Assembly (NCBI RefSeq): GCF_027580225.2
Contig: NW_027395283.1
Coordinates: 9,000,001-9,064,000 of the forward strand
Direction of reading: 5' to 3'
Origin: Misgurnus anguillicaudatus
Lineage: Eukaryota > Chordata > Actinopteri > Cypriniformes > Cobitidae
DNA: 64,000 nucleotides
Position numbers and translations under genes: made by a program. The notes under the pieces are model-generated. The model made no database searches. It worked only from the letters and a program-made list of their open reading frames with translations, and had not been told where the DNA came from. This document shows positions 1 through 11,073 of the stretch, in pieces. Position 1 is the first letter of the stretch. Each line of letters begins with the position of its first letter.

Positions 1-1279
1 TCCCTATTTTTTTATGAGAAAAGAAAACCAGGGTTAAGCCTTTAGTAGAATTGTCTAGCCTTATTTTACTTCACATGTAATGACTTATAATATACAGAAT
101 ATAAACAAAATATTTGTAGGCTATGTGTTCCTCAATCTTTGTTCACTAACATCCCAAGCTATAGTTCAAATATCTGCCAAATGGGTATTATACACACAGC
201 GGCTTGCAAAGTTTGCATGATATAACTGGTCAGCATCAGAATTAAATAACATTACATTGGGGTTGGTTGTCACATTATGTCAGAGTGTCTTTGATGGTTA
301 ATTACTTCCTGTTACAATACATTCGAAAAGTAAAAAGTATACACATTTAAAGCCAAGACCCTAAAGTTTCATTTCATGTAGGAATTACTGCTGAAAGATT
401 TTTTGAAGATGAGCAATTCATGCATGAGTGAAAATTGTGACAACCAACCTCGGTCTCCCCTAAATATCTTCCTCAGATGACGGTCACGTAATAAACAGGA
501 CAACAAGCACTTCATTTTTAGGATCTGAACAGTCGGCATGAAAGTATCAAACCATTTGCTTTATTTATCATTATAAAGGCAGGTATTCTTGTCAGATCAG
601 GTTTTTTACCAGGAGTTAGCAGCGCTTTTTGTACGTTGTCGGCTTGTTCTGTCTGAGGAACAGACTTTCAGTGAATAGGTCTATATGCACATTTTTCTTA
701 ACAAGAAAATGTAAAATGAAATAAACAAGAGAATTATAAACCACAGACTGTCAGTATACATTGTGTTCTGTTTCATATGTTCAGTTTTTGTATGATTAAG
801 CAGATTTTAAATAGGGTCTACAGTTTTTTTCTGTTGCTAATATTTTCAACATAAACAAACTATATAGATAATATAATATTGGTGTGTTAAAACTATTCAA
901 TGATAATTATAAGCTTGATGTTAAATTGAGACTTAATAACATTTTTAAAAATTACATTTAAATGAACAAATATTCGAATGTTTACTTTTTATGAGCTCAA
1001 ATATTAGAATATGAAATTATTGAAAACTAACAATCCCTAGTTTGAACCAGTGACCTTCTGGTTACCAGTCTGATTGTTGCGGTGACTGCCAATCAGTCAC
1101 TCACAGAGGTTGTGAGCAAATGCTGTTTGACTCATGTACCAATAACAATGTCCATATCTTCACCCTCACGTTCTATATTTCGTTTTTTCACATATGGTTT
1201 AAACATTAAAAAGAGTTCACAAAATAATAAATTCAAACAGATCTTACATATGGCTTTCCAATGCCATTCCAATCTCACG
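1..1279. other. AT-rich DNA without a recognisable gene
   Basis: I see no coding exon here. A short tract around 1033-1075 resembles the reverse complement of a tRNA-derived SINE B-box region (a TTTGAACCAGTGACC stretch), but it is too short to call. A 13-nt inverted pair (GGTTGGTTGTCAC near 262 and GTGACAACCAACC near 437) may mark ends of a small repeat. Confidence 0.5.
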
Positions 1280-1594
1280 AGCCGTTTCTCAATATGCATT
1301 CTTGTCTGTACTTGTGTTCTTGTGGACTTGTGAAACGTCATCAGTCGCAGCCCAAGTACTGTTCCAATTCAAAGTTCGCATCAAGCCCAAGTTCACATAA
1401 AATCCCCGGATGTGTTCTTGATCCGCCCATTTTATCGAGGATGCATCAGAGGAGACTTGTGTGGACTTATGACAGCGAAGTTTCCCAGAATGCATTTCGC
1501 GTCAGAAGTTCGTTCTTCCGAGTCTGAACTTGCAAGTCCGAACTAGGAAGGACACAAGTCCGAACTTGGCGTACTTGGTATTGAGAAACGGCTA
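1280..1594. mobile_element. Short MITE with 15-bp terminal inverted repeats
   Basis: The left end AGCCGTTTCTCAATA (1280-1294) is matched exactly by its reverse complement at 1579-1593. A 3-bp ACG lies directly outside both ends and may be the target duplication. The body of about 315 bp has no transposase. A similar half-terminus (ATTGAGAAACGGCC) occurs near 4788, so the family is dispersed. The superfamily is not determined. Confidence 0.6.
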
Positions 1595-2302
1595 CGGTCA
1601 AAACTGGTATGCTCATTACCCGCACCTGTGCAGCATTTCCTCTTTACCTATTTTATACATTTCCCAAACTCAATACCCCACCTAGTGTACAAAATCAGAA
1701 TAACACCATATATGGCTCTTATGCTGAGTTTACACCAACCACGTTTCAGGCGTCAAAATCGTGTCTACCGCGCCTAGTTTGCCGCTTGAACAGTTTGAAT
1801 GCATTCGCACGTGTAGAGGGAAGTAGACAAAATCATTTGACGCGTGTCAGAGGCAAACTCCGCTTCTTGTGGGAGGGGCAAGTGCTATGCGGTTGTCTGT
1901 TTGCAAGATAACTGATGTTGATTGTGCATTTATCAAAAGAGTTACCAGTTTGTATTTGGTAACCTTACTATAGGGGGAGAGTAAACGCGCGGGTTGATAA
2001 ACGTCACGTGACTCAAAAGTGAAGTGTGTATTACAACTTACCAGCCCAATGTCCTCACTGACACTCTTCCAAGCGAGGTCCTTTTTATTCCTGTCTCTAT
2101 AGAAATAAGAACTTTTGTCATATAGCTCCAAGTGACTGCTTACGGACAATATCAAGTGTTTGTTAAATGAGTGACTTCGGGCGGGGCTGCCACCACAGCA
2201 GCAAGCAGGCTCCTGATTGGTAAACGCGGCGCGAAATTCCGCCAAATTTCAAATTTTTTAACTCGGGCGTCAGCCGCAAATTCGCGTGGACGTACTTGGT
2301 TG
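1595..2302. other. Non-coding DNA, probably an old dispersed repeat
   Basis: No exon is recognised. From about 1723 the sequence is GC-richer, with several CpGs and motifs such as GTTTACACCAACC, and looks like part of a dispersed DNA-transposon-derived repeat. A clean partner terminus was not found. It ends just before the first duplicated NLR exon unit. Confidence 0.3.
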
Positions 2303-2336
2303 AATTGTTTAACTGTAATCTGTTTATGTGTTATAG

Positions 2337-2450
2337 TTCAGATCATCAGAAGAGATCAGATCCAGAGTTCAGTTGTGTGTCTATGAAGAGTGATCAGTCA
2401 ATGACTCATCCAATAAACTTTAAGAAAGAATCAACATCTCCTGCTGTCAG
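2337..2450 (+). CDS. NLR N-terminal repeat exon, copy 1
   Basis: The exon is bounded by an acceptor TTATAG before 2337 and a donor GTATAA at 2451. It encodes about 38 residues in phase 2, beginning SDHQKRSDPEFSCVSMKS and ending STSPAVR. Such short repeated exons, with a conserved SCVSMKS motif, lie ahead of FISNA-NACHT in the large fish NLR family; their function is not well defined. There is no stop in the frame. The copy at 2645-2758 is nearly identical in its first half and differs in the middle (MTHPINFKK against MNPPNNFNN). It is an internal exon, so no start codon is expected. Confidence 0.8.
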
Positions 2451-2644
2451 GTATAAAACACTGTGAAACATGATTATAGCTTTTATATGATGATGTGTTT
2501 TGTTAAAGAGATGATAAATTATTCTTGTGATTGTGTTTAGTAAATGTTATCTTCATTATTATACAGCACATGTTCATATAGAGAGACACATCTGTACAAG
2601 TTCTCTGTTAAATTGTTTAACTGGATTATTGTTGTGTGTTATAG

Positions 2645-2758
2645 TTCAGATCATCAGAAGAGATCAGATCCAGAGTTCAGTTGTGTGTCTATGAAGAGTA
2701 ATCGGTCTATGAATCCACCAAACAACTTTAATAATGAATCAACATCTCCTGCTGTCAG
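2645..2758 (+). CDS. NLR N-terminal repeat exon, copy 2
   Basis: This is the second copy of the 114-bp repeat exon, with acceptor TTATAG before 2645 and donor GTATAA at 2759. It encodes the same SDHQKRSDPEFSCVSMKS start and STSPAVR end, with a diverged centre. Its phase (2 in, 2 out) lets it be added to or skipped from the transcript without breaking the frame. The intron between the two copies is only 194 bp. Confidence 0.8.
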
Positions 2759-2869
2759 GTATAAAAGACACTGAAACATGATTATAGCTTTTATATGATG
2801 ATGTGTTTTGTTAAAGAGATGATAAATTATTCTTGTGATTGTGTTTAGTAAATCTTATCTTCATTATTA

Positions 2870-4377
2870 CGCATGTTTCAAACATACTCTGTATGCAGTG
2901 CGTATGCGTTGCGTATTGCAGTACGTATGCTGTGGGATCCGTCAAGCATCCGTTGTGCTTTCACACATACTCCGTTTGCAGTGCGCTGCTAACCGCTGCT
3001 TCTGCGTATCAAATGATCATGTGATTGACACTTTCTGTTGAAAAGCGCCTCATCAATAAACGATATAATAGCCTGCTGTGTTTTTTTTTACAAAACAATG
3101 TACTTCAGATATTATTTGATAGACTAGTTAGGATGTTTAAAATCTCTAGAGTAATGGTCAGGACACATGAATGGATCAAAGGTCTATTTATCTCCACATA
3201 TGTCATAAAGATAAATTAGCATTATAACTTTTGAAGAGAAAATATAGGTGACAGGCATGGTTACATTATACATTTCCTACTATTTATACATTTGCATAGA
3301 CAAGAGTATTTATATAACAGCAATGAACGTCTCATATGGCAAGAAATATCCTCACATAACTTAAAATAACAGCATAATGACATGAATAAACAGACAAGGA
3401 AGCAAGAGTGACATGCCAATTGTATTATTATTACCGGAAAAACAGCAATATTACTGAAATAAACTCTGAGGTAAATACGCCAAACACGCTGTTATAATGG
3501 CAACATGTCTAAATAAGATCAATAACAATTGAAAAAAAAAATATTATCTCCCAAAACGTTGTATGACAAACATTATATTTAAAGCAAATGTATTCTTACA
3601 ATCATTCAAGATGCACACATTATTCCATATTACTGAGCACGTTCGTCTCTCGCCTCGTTCTGTTATAATAGCGCTGATTGACTGGGGTGCTTCCCCGTCT
3701 TTCAAACAGATCATTTTGTGTAGTTCTCCTTAGAAATATTAACCATAATTTTATTATAATAAAAACGTTTTTGTCAGATTGATTATGATTTGTATTACCT
3801 TAGTTTAACTAAAAATGCCATGGTTATGGTTATTGTGGTGAGACAATAGTACATTTGGTTACTGTTGTTTTAATACAAATAAAAACTAAAAGACCATGTT
3901 AGTATAATTAAACAATGGTAAAATTAACAGCATACTTTATGTATATGCATGTATATAAACACGGTAGAATATTTAACAAGATGTTATACATACATTTTTC
4001 AACTCGTGGTAAGTGTTTTAATTAAGTGTGGTAAGCTTTAATTGCTTCATACTGGGATTAAACAAATAAGATTACAGAAAAAACTACTGAAAAACTTTAT
4101 TTGCATCCATTTAGGGTGAAATTACAGCATTTTTGTGTAAATCCGTGTTCATTCTGACCAGGAAACATGCACTATCACTTTAAATCAGCGCATGCAGCTT
4201 GCGTGCCGTACAGCAAAAACTCGCTGCGGAAACGATCGCAGCCCTGCTGCACCGCATCTGCAACGGACCGGACGGACCGCATACATATGCTGTGTAGAGC
4301 TCTGACCTGTTAACATGGCCACGTAAAAAATTGCGCACCACAAACGCACTGCATACGGAGTATGTGTGAAACAGGCG
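2870..4377. mobile_element. PIF/Harbinger-like non-autonomous element
   Basis: The ends are inverted: the left CGCATGTTTCAAACATACTC pairs with the reverse complement of the right end, which reads CGCCTGTTTCACACATACTC. It is flanked by TTA (2867-2869 and 4378-4380), the target type of Harbinger. The uninterrupted site is present in unit 1 of the tandem duplication (CATTATTATACAGC near 2556), which confirms the borders. I see no transposase inside its 1,508 bp. Confidence 0.75.
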
Positions 4378-4427
4378 TTATACAGCACATGATCACACAG
4401 AGACACATATCTGTTAAAGTACTCGGT

Positions 4428-5683
4428 TGCAGTTATAGTTTTTGTATTAAAATAGTGTAAATGAAAAAGTCATATGAAAGTTTTATTAGTAGGTTACATT
4501 CACAGTAGGGATGGGCATTTTACAGTAATATAATATTTTAATATTTAAATTATGTTTTTGAAGTTTTATGATTTTTTTTTTCACAATTTCATAGGAGGCT
4601 TATAATTAGGAAATATCCACAACAAGAAAAGCTTATTTTCTGAATGTTTTTTTTAAGTTGTTTTCATTCTTTAAAAAATCGGCTGCAGAAAAATGTCATT
4701 AAACCCCACGTGGAGCGAAGACCGAGTCCAAACCTTGGTGTTTCAAGTCAGTCGTTAGTACCAATTCAGTTCTTTTTGGTCTTACCGAAATTGAGAAACG
4801 GCCGCTCTCTTTCAGTCACTCAAAAAGTTGCGAAAAAGTATCAACCTGCGCTACCAGTACACCATCAGAATGCGTTTTCAGCGCGACTGGAAACATTATA
4901 ACCCCAAAAAGGTTTCTCACTTGTTGTTTCATGAGTGGAAGTGCTACAATAAACATGCAGATATGTGCCGATCCCCTGGGTGCTCGAGCAGCCACCGAAA
5001 TGGCCAAGCGCATATGCACAGTTGCTTCACATTAACTTCACATGTTGCGTGGAAAACGTGACCGCGCCAGTTTCCGCCTCTTCAAAGCGTGTGGGTGCTT
5101 CAGAGCGTCTTTCGTTGCAAGTAACCTAAGCATTGCTTGACGCTGTGACGAGCACCCACCAGCGGAGAAAGAATTTGGCGCCTATGAACACGCACGTTTG
5201 CTAAAAACTGTTTATCTGATCCTCGTTTACATTTTTATATTTCAAAATATTATGCACATATGGTAAAAACTGCCACCGTCACAGCCCTACACACACATTG
5301 AATCACATCTGCTTCATTGACGGGGAAAGAGTTAGCAGTTCATTAATCAACAAATTACTAACTATCAAAGACTCAACCAGTTCGTACCAGATCATAAGTG
5401 AATTGTGATCTTTGAATGAATTGGTTGAATAAAGGATTGTATTGATAGGCTGATTTCATTGTATTAGTAATAATAGCCATACACAGTGTCTTTGTATTCT
5501 GATTGAATTTATTGATTACATTTAAGAAATCTGACATAAGATGACAGATATGACAATAAATTAAAACAATAGAGTTCATTTTTGTGTTATTTTGATTATC
5601 ACTCATCTGAGAGAACACATCCTGCAATAACTGTTAATCTTTGACTATAGTTTTCTAAGTACCTAACAACCAAAGCATATATA
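4428..5683. other. No gene recognised; fragments of dispersed repeats
   Basis: A hAT-like end (TAGGGATGGGCA) near 4506 and another (CACAGCCCTA) near 5280 could be the two ends of one old element, but no matching target duplication was found. The stretch near 4788 resembles the terminus of the MITE at 1280. Nothing codes. Confidence 0.35.
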
Positions 5684-7111
5684 TAGAGCTGCAAATTTCG
5701 ACTATTTTTTCAACCGATTAATCTATCGATTATTTTTTCGATTAATCGAATAGTCTAAAGAATTTTTTTTACAAATAATAAATGTAACATCTGCTATTAA
5801 TGCCAACATTTTATTGAAGCATTTTCTCAATTAAACAAATACACAAACAGTGCCAGTGCCAAGGAAAATATAACAAATCACATAAAAACAAGTCCAACAT
5901 TAATTCAGCCTAACATAAACAGTGCAAAAGGGGCATTATTCACCTTAAACAAATAAAATATATTAATATTAAAGAAGTAAAATAAAAATAAATCAAACTG
6001 AATAATAACTCCTTATTAATATAAAAACATGTCCCGCTCTTTATTGTTCCAGCCCTAGTGCTAATCATAAACTAATGAAGAGTCATCATTAACTACAAAA
6101 TGACTCACATGAAATCATTGTTTATTAATACATTAACTAAAAAACATGTCATGTTGTACTTAATGATGACTCTTCATTAGTTTATGATTAGTACATGCAT
6201 TTACTCAGCATTAGTTCAGACTGAAGTAAAAATAAGTTCATTGTGATTCATGAACCCTTATTATAAAATGTAACCATTATATTATTACTGTTAATATTAT
6301 TACTTTCAGTATTAACGTTACTGCATTCTCATTTAGCATCAACTTTAACATTTAACTTTTCTTAAGTCTCGGGTAAATACAAATTTACTTAGTATGATCT
6401 TCTAATATTTTATAAACGGCATTTACGCTGCTGTTACTTTAAATAAACGCATGTCAGGAATACCTAACGAGACGAGCTTTTATAATATCTGCGCACATAG
6501 CAAAAAAATAAGCTATGGGAACTCCGCGCTGCCAGCTGGCTTTCAGTGCACGCGGGCACATGCCTATCTCAGTGTAACACAGTAACTCATTATTTCATAA
6601 CTTCTTAATATAAAAAGTTAAACATGTCCCGCTCTTTATTTACTGTTTCAACATACTGCCCAGACGCGATGCAATGTCGTGTCTGTCAGGCGTCTCGCAG
6701 CTCGTATTAAACTAAGATGTAAACACAGCTGTATTAAGCACAATATATCCCTGCATTGATTCTATTGTTGTATAAAAACTTACTGTAAAAATTCAAATAC
6801 TTACGCTGCCGTCGCGTCATTTTGAGGTCGGAGAGCTCCAGGTTGTTTTCTTTTAAGATGATCGTGCATAGATGTTGCGCTGCTGTGGTATGCCATTTCA
6901 GTTGTACACAGTATGTGTTTTATTTGGTCTCTGCTTAAAGTGTTCCCACACTTTTGATCACGTTCTGGCTGTTTGGTATAACACTTGTATTATCCGGTCG
7001 GAGCTGAAGCCGCCTTCATTTGAAAACGTAAACAATGTGATGCATCGACGCATTTCCGGCAAATCGACGTAATTACGTAATCGACTACGTCGACGTGTCG
7101 TTCCAGCCCTA
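5684..7111. mobile_element. hAT-like non-autonomous element with perfect 8-bp target duplication
   Basis: It starts TAGAGCTGCAAATTTCGAC and ends TCGTTCCAGCCCTA, giving short imperfect inverted ends. CATATATA flanks both sides exactly (5676-5683, 7112-7119). Eight-bp duplications and TAGGGCTG-type ends are typical of hAT elements. No transposase remains. Inside, a second end-like string (GTTCCAGCCCTA, 6047-6058 region) and two copies of a CATGTCCCGCTCTTTATT tract (near 6029 and 6625) show internal rearrangement. Confidence 0.7.
6061..6191. repeat. Perfect 32-bp inverted repeat (hairpin) inside the hAT-like element
   Basis: Positions 6061-6092 and 6160-6191 are exact reverse complements, with a 67-nt loop. 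The arm begins CTAATCATAAACTAATGAAG. It could be a small MITE that inserted in the hAT, as it directly follows a hAT-end-like string. Confidence 0.8.
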
Positions 7112-7175
7112 CATATATATATTTTTGTCATTTGTAGCATAGGTAGCCAGGTTACATACATAAACTTAAGTCCTG

Positions 7176-7504
7176 CAGGGCTCCAGACTGCCACCAAATG
7201 GGGGCATTTTGCCACCAAAATTTCAGAGTGTGCCACGGAATTTTACATCCAGTTGCACATGTGCGACCAGTAAATTTTATCTTTTTTTGTGATGTGACAA
7301 TGAATTTCAAACAACACATTGTACTTTGTGCATCTATCATTAAAGTATTTATTAGTAATAGAGTGAAAATTTGTAGAAATGTGAATATTTGGTTAGCATG
7401 TTGATTTACGATCATGTGTGCCCCTAAATTTTCTGGTTGCGCCCCTAAAATTTTCAGTTGGGGGCCACTATCCTCCTATTAAAAAAAGTTAGTCTGGAGC
7501 CCTG
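7176..7504. mobile_element. Short MITE with CAGGGCTCCAGACT ends
   Basis: A perfect 14-bp terminal inverted repeat, CAGGGCTCCAGACT, occurs at 7176-7189 and, inverted, at 7491-7504. TCCTG lies directly outside both ends. The 329-bp body is non-coding, with repeated GCCACC and GCCCCTAAA motifs. The ends resemble hAT-type MITEs but the flanking repeat is only 5 bp, so the superfamily is open. Confidence 0.7.
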
Positions 7505-7785
7505 TCCTGTCCTACTTATAGTCTAATACTCTAAATGTAGCTTGGTGCTCTGGAGTAATGCAGATGAATGATTTAATCAAGTCCTCATACAGCACATCGT
7601 CCCGAGTGATGTCACCTCTAAAAGGCAGACTTTTTTCCTAAGAATACAATAGAACAAAACAAAATCTCCAGGACGTTCCTAGCTGTTTTCTTCTCTTTAG
7701 CTGCAATATCAGACAAAATCACACTTATTGACGTTTGCTTTAATACGGACTACCGGCACATCCGGGAACTTGACTGTAAATTTCG

Positions 7786-8494
7786 TCACCGCCCCTTTTC
7801 GGGGGATAAAAAAGCAGCGCTTCCATTGGTTTCCATTCAAAATAGCGGAACAAAGCAACGTTTTTACACAGCCGGCAGGCGTAAATAACTTATGAAATCA
7901 CTCAGATTAAACATGTCGAGTATTTATCTGTCCATCCTGCCTGCCATAGAGCGCGAAAGGTACATTAACACATTTAATTTGGTCAATATAAAAACATGTC
8001 CCTTTCATTCTCACAGCGTCAAATTTTGTGTAACAACGCCATCCAGTGATTGCTGGAAATATCGCTAAGCCAGTTAGTTGTATGGCTGGACGGAAAAGTG
8101 CACTTATTACTCTAAATATAAAGACATAATAAATAAATACTAAGTAACTTTCAAATACGAAGTAAAATCATTCACTTGCTTCCCTGTTGACTCGATGAGG
8201 TACGAGTAAATGTCCGGGTAAGACACCTCTGGCCAATAGGGAGCGTTGTTACACAAATTTGATGCTGTGAGAATGAAAGAGACATGTTTTTATATTGACC
8301 AAATTAAATATGTTAATGTATCTTTCGCGCTCTATGGCAGGCAGGGTGGACAGATAATTAGTCAACATGTTTAATCTGAGTGATTTCATTAGTTATTTAC
8401 GCCTGTCGTCTGTGTACGAAGGTTGCTTTGTTCCGCTATTTTGAATGGAAGCCAATGGAACGTCTAGTGCGATTTCCCCCAAAAGTGGGCGTGA
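7786..8494. repeat. Large inverted repeat, arms about 267 bp, spacer about 175 bp
   Basis: The left arm (about 7786-8052) is matched in reverse complement by the right arm (about 8228-8494). Both contain TTCCATTC, AAAATAGCGGAACAAAGCAA, AATCACTCAGATTAAACATG and ATTTGGTCAATATAAAAACA in opposite orientation. Identity is high but not perfect, with scattered substitutions and small indels. No long open frame follows the arms. It may be a foldback transposon or an inverted duplication. Confidence 0.8.
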
Positions 8495-9321
8495 ACCTGT
8501 TCAGAGACATTCTATGACGTTGCGCCGGTTGTGCGTATCCAGCGAGTACTCTGACAACGTGCAGAGTGAATTTTGATGTGGCTTTGTTCCAGTTGGAAAA
8601 ACTTCTTTCCACAAAGAGACGATCTGTCAGCTCATGCTCAGACACGATATGTTGTTGCTGTACAGCTTGACAGCATGCAAAGCAAAACACGCAGTCCATC
8701 TTCACATCAAAGTACGGCCACCTCCACTTGTGACTGAAAAGAACCTGAAAATATTTCAACTTCAAAACGTTTACCTGGAAAATGGTGATTATGTGTCTGA
8801 CAGCACTGTGTTAATGTTCCTAACCCTTCTGATTTTGTTACGGTGATATTTGGATTAACAGAGGGCTCAGGTTCAGCTGTTGTGTTAGTCCTGCTGCTAA
8901 CTTTAACATCCTGCTCATTTTCTGATCCAAGTAACGTTAAACAGCTCAATGAGGTGCTGGGAGTTAAACCATCATCAACAGTCCAATTTGTTTCAGTTTG
9001 TTGTCACCATTTGTACTTGCCACTGAACTGTTTGAGTAAGACTTTGTTGCTTGCCGGACTCGAAGTGTTACACACAACACGTTTAAAAGTGAATGATGAT
9101 TAGTTATCTCACCGTCATTTAGACACTGACTGTGTGTTTGACTTTAAGCAATGCCACATGAGTCGGTCGGTGTGTAGCACAGGGCTGCTGTGGGAGTGAT
9201 TTTAAAAGCATATGAAGCAGTTTGCTTTCGCGGTGCTTTGGTGTCGTGTGCCAACCTGTCTGTGGGTCGCTGTATGAGCTCGAGTTTATTCATCTTAGAA
9301 CACAATGCTAATGCTAATGCT
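8495..9321. other. No gene recognised
   Basis: Short open frames exist on both strands but none has a recognisable domain, splice structure or codon bias. No clear repeat boundary was seen. Confidence 0.4.
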
Positions 9322-10104
9322 TAGGGCTGTGTTGAAAAAAATCGATTCACCGAATCTGAATCGATTTTCATGTTAATTTTTAAAGATCGATCCGTAACTC
9401 AGAGGATCGATTTAATAATTAATAACTTAATTGCCGCGTCATTGAATTCACGCATGCGCGCCAGGTGGAAGGACATTAAAACAACGAACATGGCGGTCAG
9501 TAACGTTAAGCAAGTGGTTGTTTTGAAAACTCCAGAAACGCTCAAAGCTGCGATCTACATGTAAATTAATCCACTCATAACAAATGAACAAATTATTTGT
9601 GTTATTTTTGTAATAAGCGCCAGTGAATCCACCGCGGATCTGGCAGCGAATCTCTCTCTCTCCCTCCCTCTGTGCTCATGCAGCTGGTCTCACTGGCAGA
9701 GGTTTCTTGAGGCGCGCACAACGGGTCGCCAAATAAAGAGTTCTTCTCGCACATAATGCTAATAGTTGTGAAGTTTTCTGAACTTTAAGCAAGCTAAGAC
9801 AAAACTCGCATTTATATCAGTTACACGTGCGCTGCTGGAGAGATGTAGTAATGTGATGCCTAATTCGCTTCTAGTACAAACATCTTTAACATTTGCGTCT
9901 CTTACTCGTCTTTCTGATCAATGTGTAATAGAAAGTAAAGAGCGTCAAGACCTTAAAACAGACTTCATCACATCATAGCACCCGTCATAATATCTATATC
10001 TAAAGCTCCGCCTCTCATATACAGATATTTATCCTGTCTGTATGTTTGTGCATATATTTATACCTGTTCATTTCACATACTGCCTATTTTTAATGTAATG
10101 CATG

Positions 10105-10742
10105 TGTATTAAAGGCTCCTTTAAAAGGGACTTTTATTTTGAAACCGGAGCCGTCGCTGTTCTGCGGATCGTGAACAGTGTAATTAGTTGAGCTCCCGCT
10201 ATCTGTGGTGTCTGTGTGAACCGTGTAAGCTGTCATCTAAATGATGTGAATAACTGTTTGTTGATGGTGATTACTGCAGATGTAACATCAAGATGTTAGT
10301 CACTGACCTCAAAGTAAGCCTTTTATGATTTATGTTTGTGTTATTAGCGATATGAACGGCTTTACATGTATCTGTAAAATGCGGACATGCCCAGACTTGC
10401 CTGAAGTAATCTTTTTGTTATATTAAGATTGTTAATATAATTTTCTTATGATTATTCGTGCTGTATTGAGCCGCAGATCAGTATTACGGGTTTCTGATGA
10501 TAATTAATGATGCAAGATTTGCGTATTTGAGAAGTTGTTAACGAGTGAGATTTACGTTGCGTTTGTGTAAATGCTGCGTCTTTATTCAATCCATATATGG
10601 GCATTGCATAGTAATGACAGGATTGTTTATGAAAGTTTACTGATAAATAACTCGTTTTGTTTATGTAATTTCCTTGTTTAATAGATATCACTGATGTAAA
10701 TGATAAATGCAAATTATTTATGTAACAGTGAATATTCATAAT

Positions 10743-10840
<98 letters not shown>

Positions 10841-11044
10841 AGTTTATTCATTATCTTTATTGTTTATTATTTTTCAGACTATGTTCATCTTTGAATATGC
10901 ATCTGTGCTCCATCCCTTTATCATCAATACAAACTGTTAAACTGAACTCCTGTCTCCTCATTATTAGTGCTCTGACCGGCACTCAGGAGGGTTTACTCGT
11001 CCGATACAGAATCAGAACCTAACAGTTTAAAAGCCTTCCTAACA
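10105..11044 (+). repeat. 5' LTR of the BEL/Pao element
   Basis: It begins TGTATTAAAGG directly after GCATG and ends CTTCCTAACA. It is 940 bp long. From 10186 on it aligns with the 3' LTR; its first 81 bp have no counterpart in the 3' LTR. It contains a (TA)n tract at about 10744-10838. Confidence 0.85.
10744..10838. repeat. (TA)n microsatellite inside the 5' LTR
   Basis: About 47 uninterrupted TA dinucleotides lie here. The same tract in the 3' LTR is 10 bp longer overall and carries two C interruptions near its start. Confidence 0.95.
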
Positions 11045-11049
11045 AAATT

Positions 11050-11067
11050 TGGTCCTTCGAGCCGGAT
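11050..11067 (+). other. Primer binding site complementary to tRNA-Tyr
   Basis: TGGTCCTTCGAGCCGGAT lies five bases after the 5' LTR. It is the exact complement of CCA plus the 3' end of eukaryotic tRNA-Tyr (ATCCGGCTCGAAGGA), read from general knowledge of that tRNA. This sets the priming tRNA and confirms the LTR border. Confidence 0.85.
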
Positions 11068-11073
11068 CGAGTA

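Larger units (their letters stand above)
2303..4427 (+). repeat. Tandem duplication (about 308 bp) of an NLR exon with its intron, third copy broken
   Basis: Unit 1 starts near 2303 and unit 2 near 2610. Both share the intron lead AATTGTTTAACTG, a 114-bp exon and the following intron. A third unit begins at the end of unit 2 but is split after 2869 by a 1.5-kb element. Its continuation resumes at 4378 (TTATACAGCACATG) and fades after about 4427, before a third exon would start. Confidence 0.8.

Noticed and set aside
1033..1075. tRNA gene or SINE head
   Set aside because: Only a B-box-like string is present; there is no A box at the right distance and no cloverleaf.
4504..5290. hAT element between TAGGGATGGGCA and CACAGCCCTA
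   Set aside because: The ends are a weak match and no target duplication is present.
8436..9103. Overlapping open frames of 80-109 codons
   Set aside because: They lie in the inverted-repeat arm and flank, with no domain, no codon bias and no splice logic.
10740..10940. Open frame of alternating Ile-Tyr residues (also at 15690-15930 and 42538-42768)
   Set aside because: It is translation of (TA)n microsatellites.
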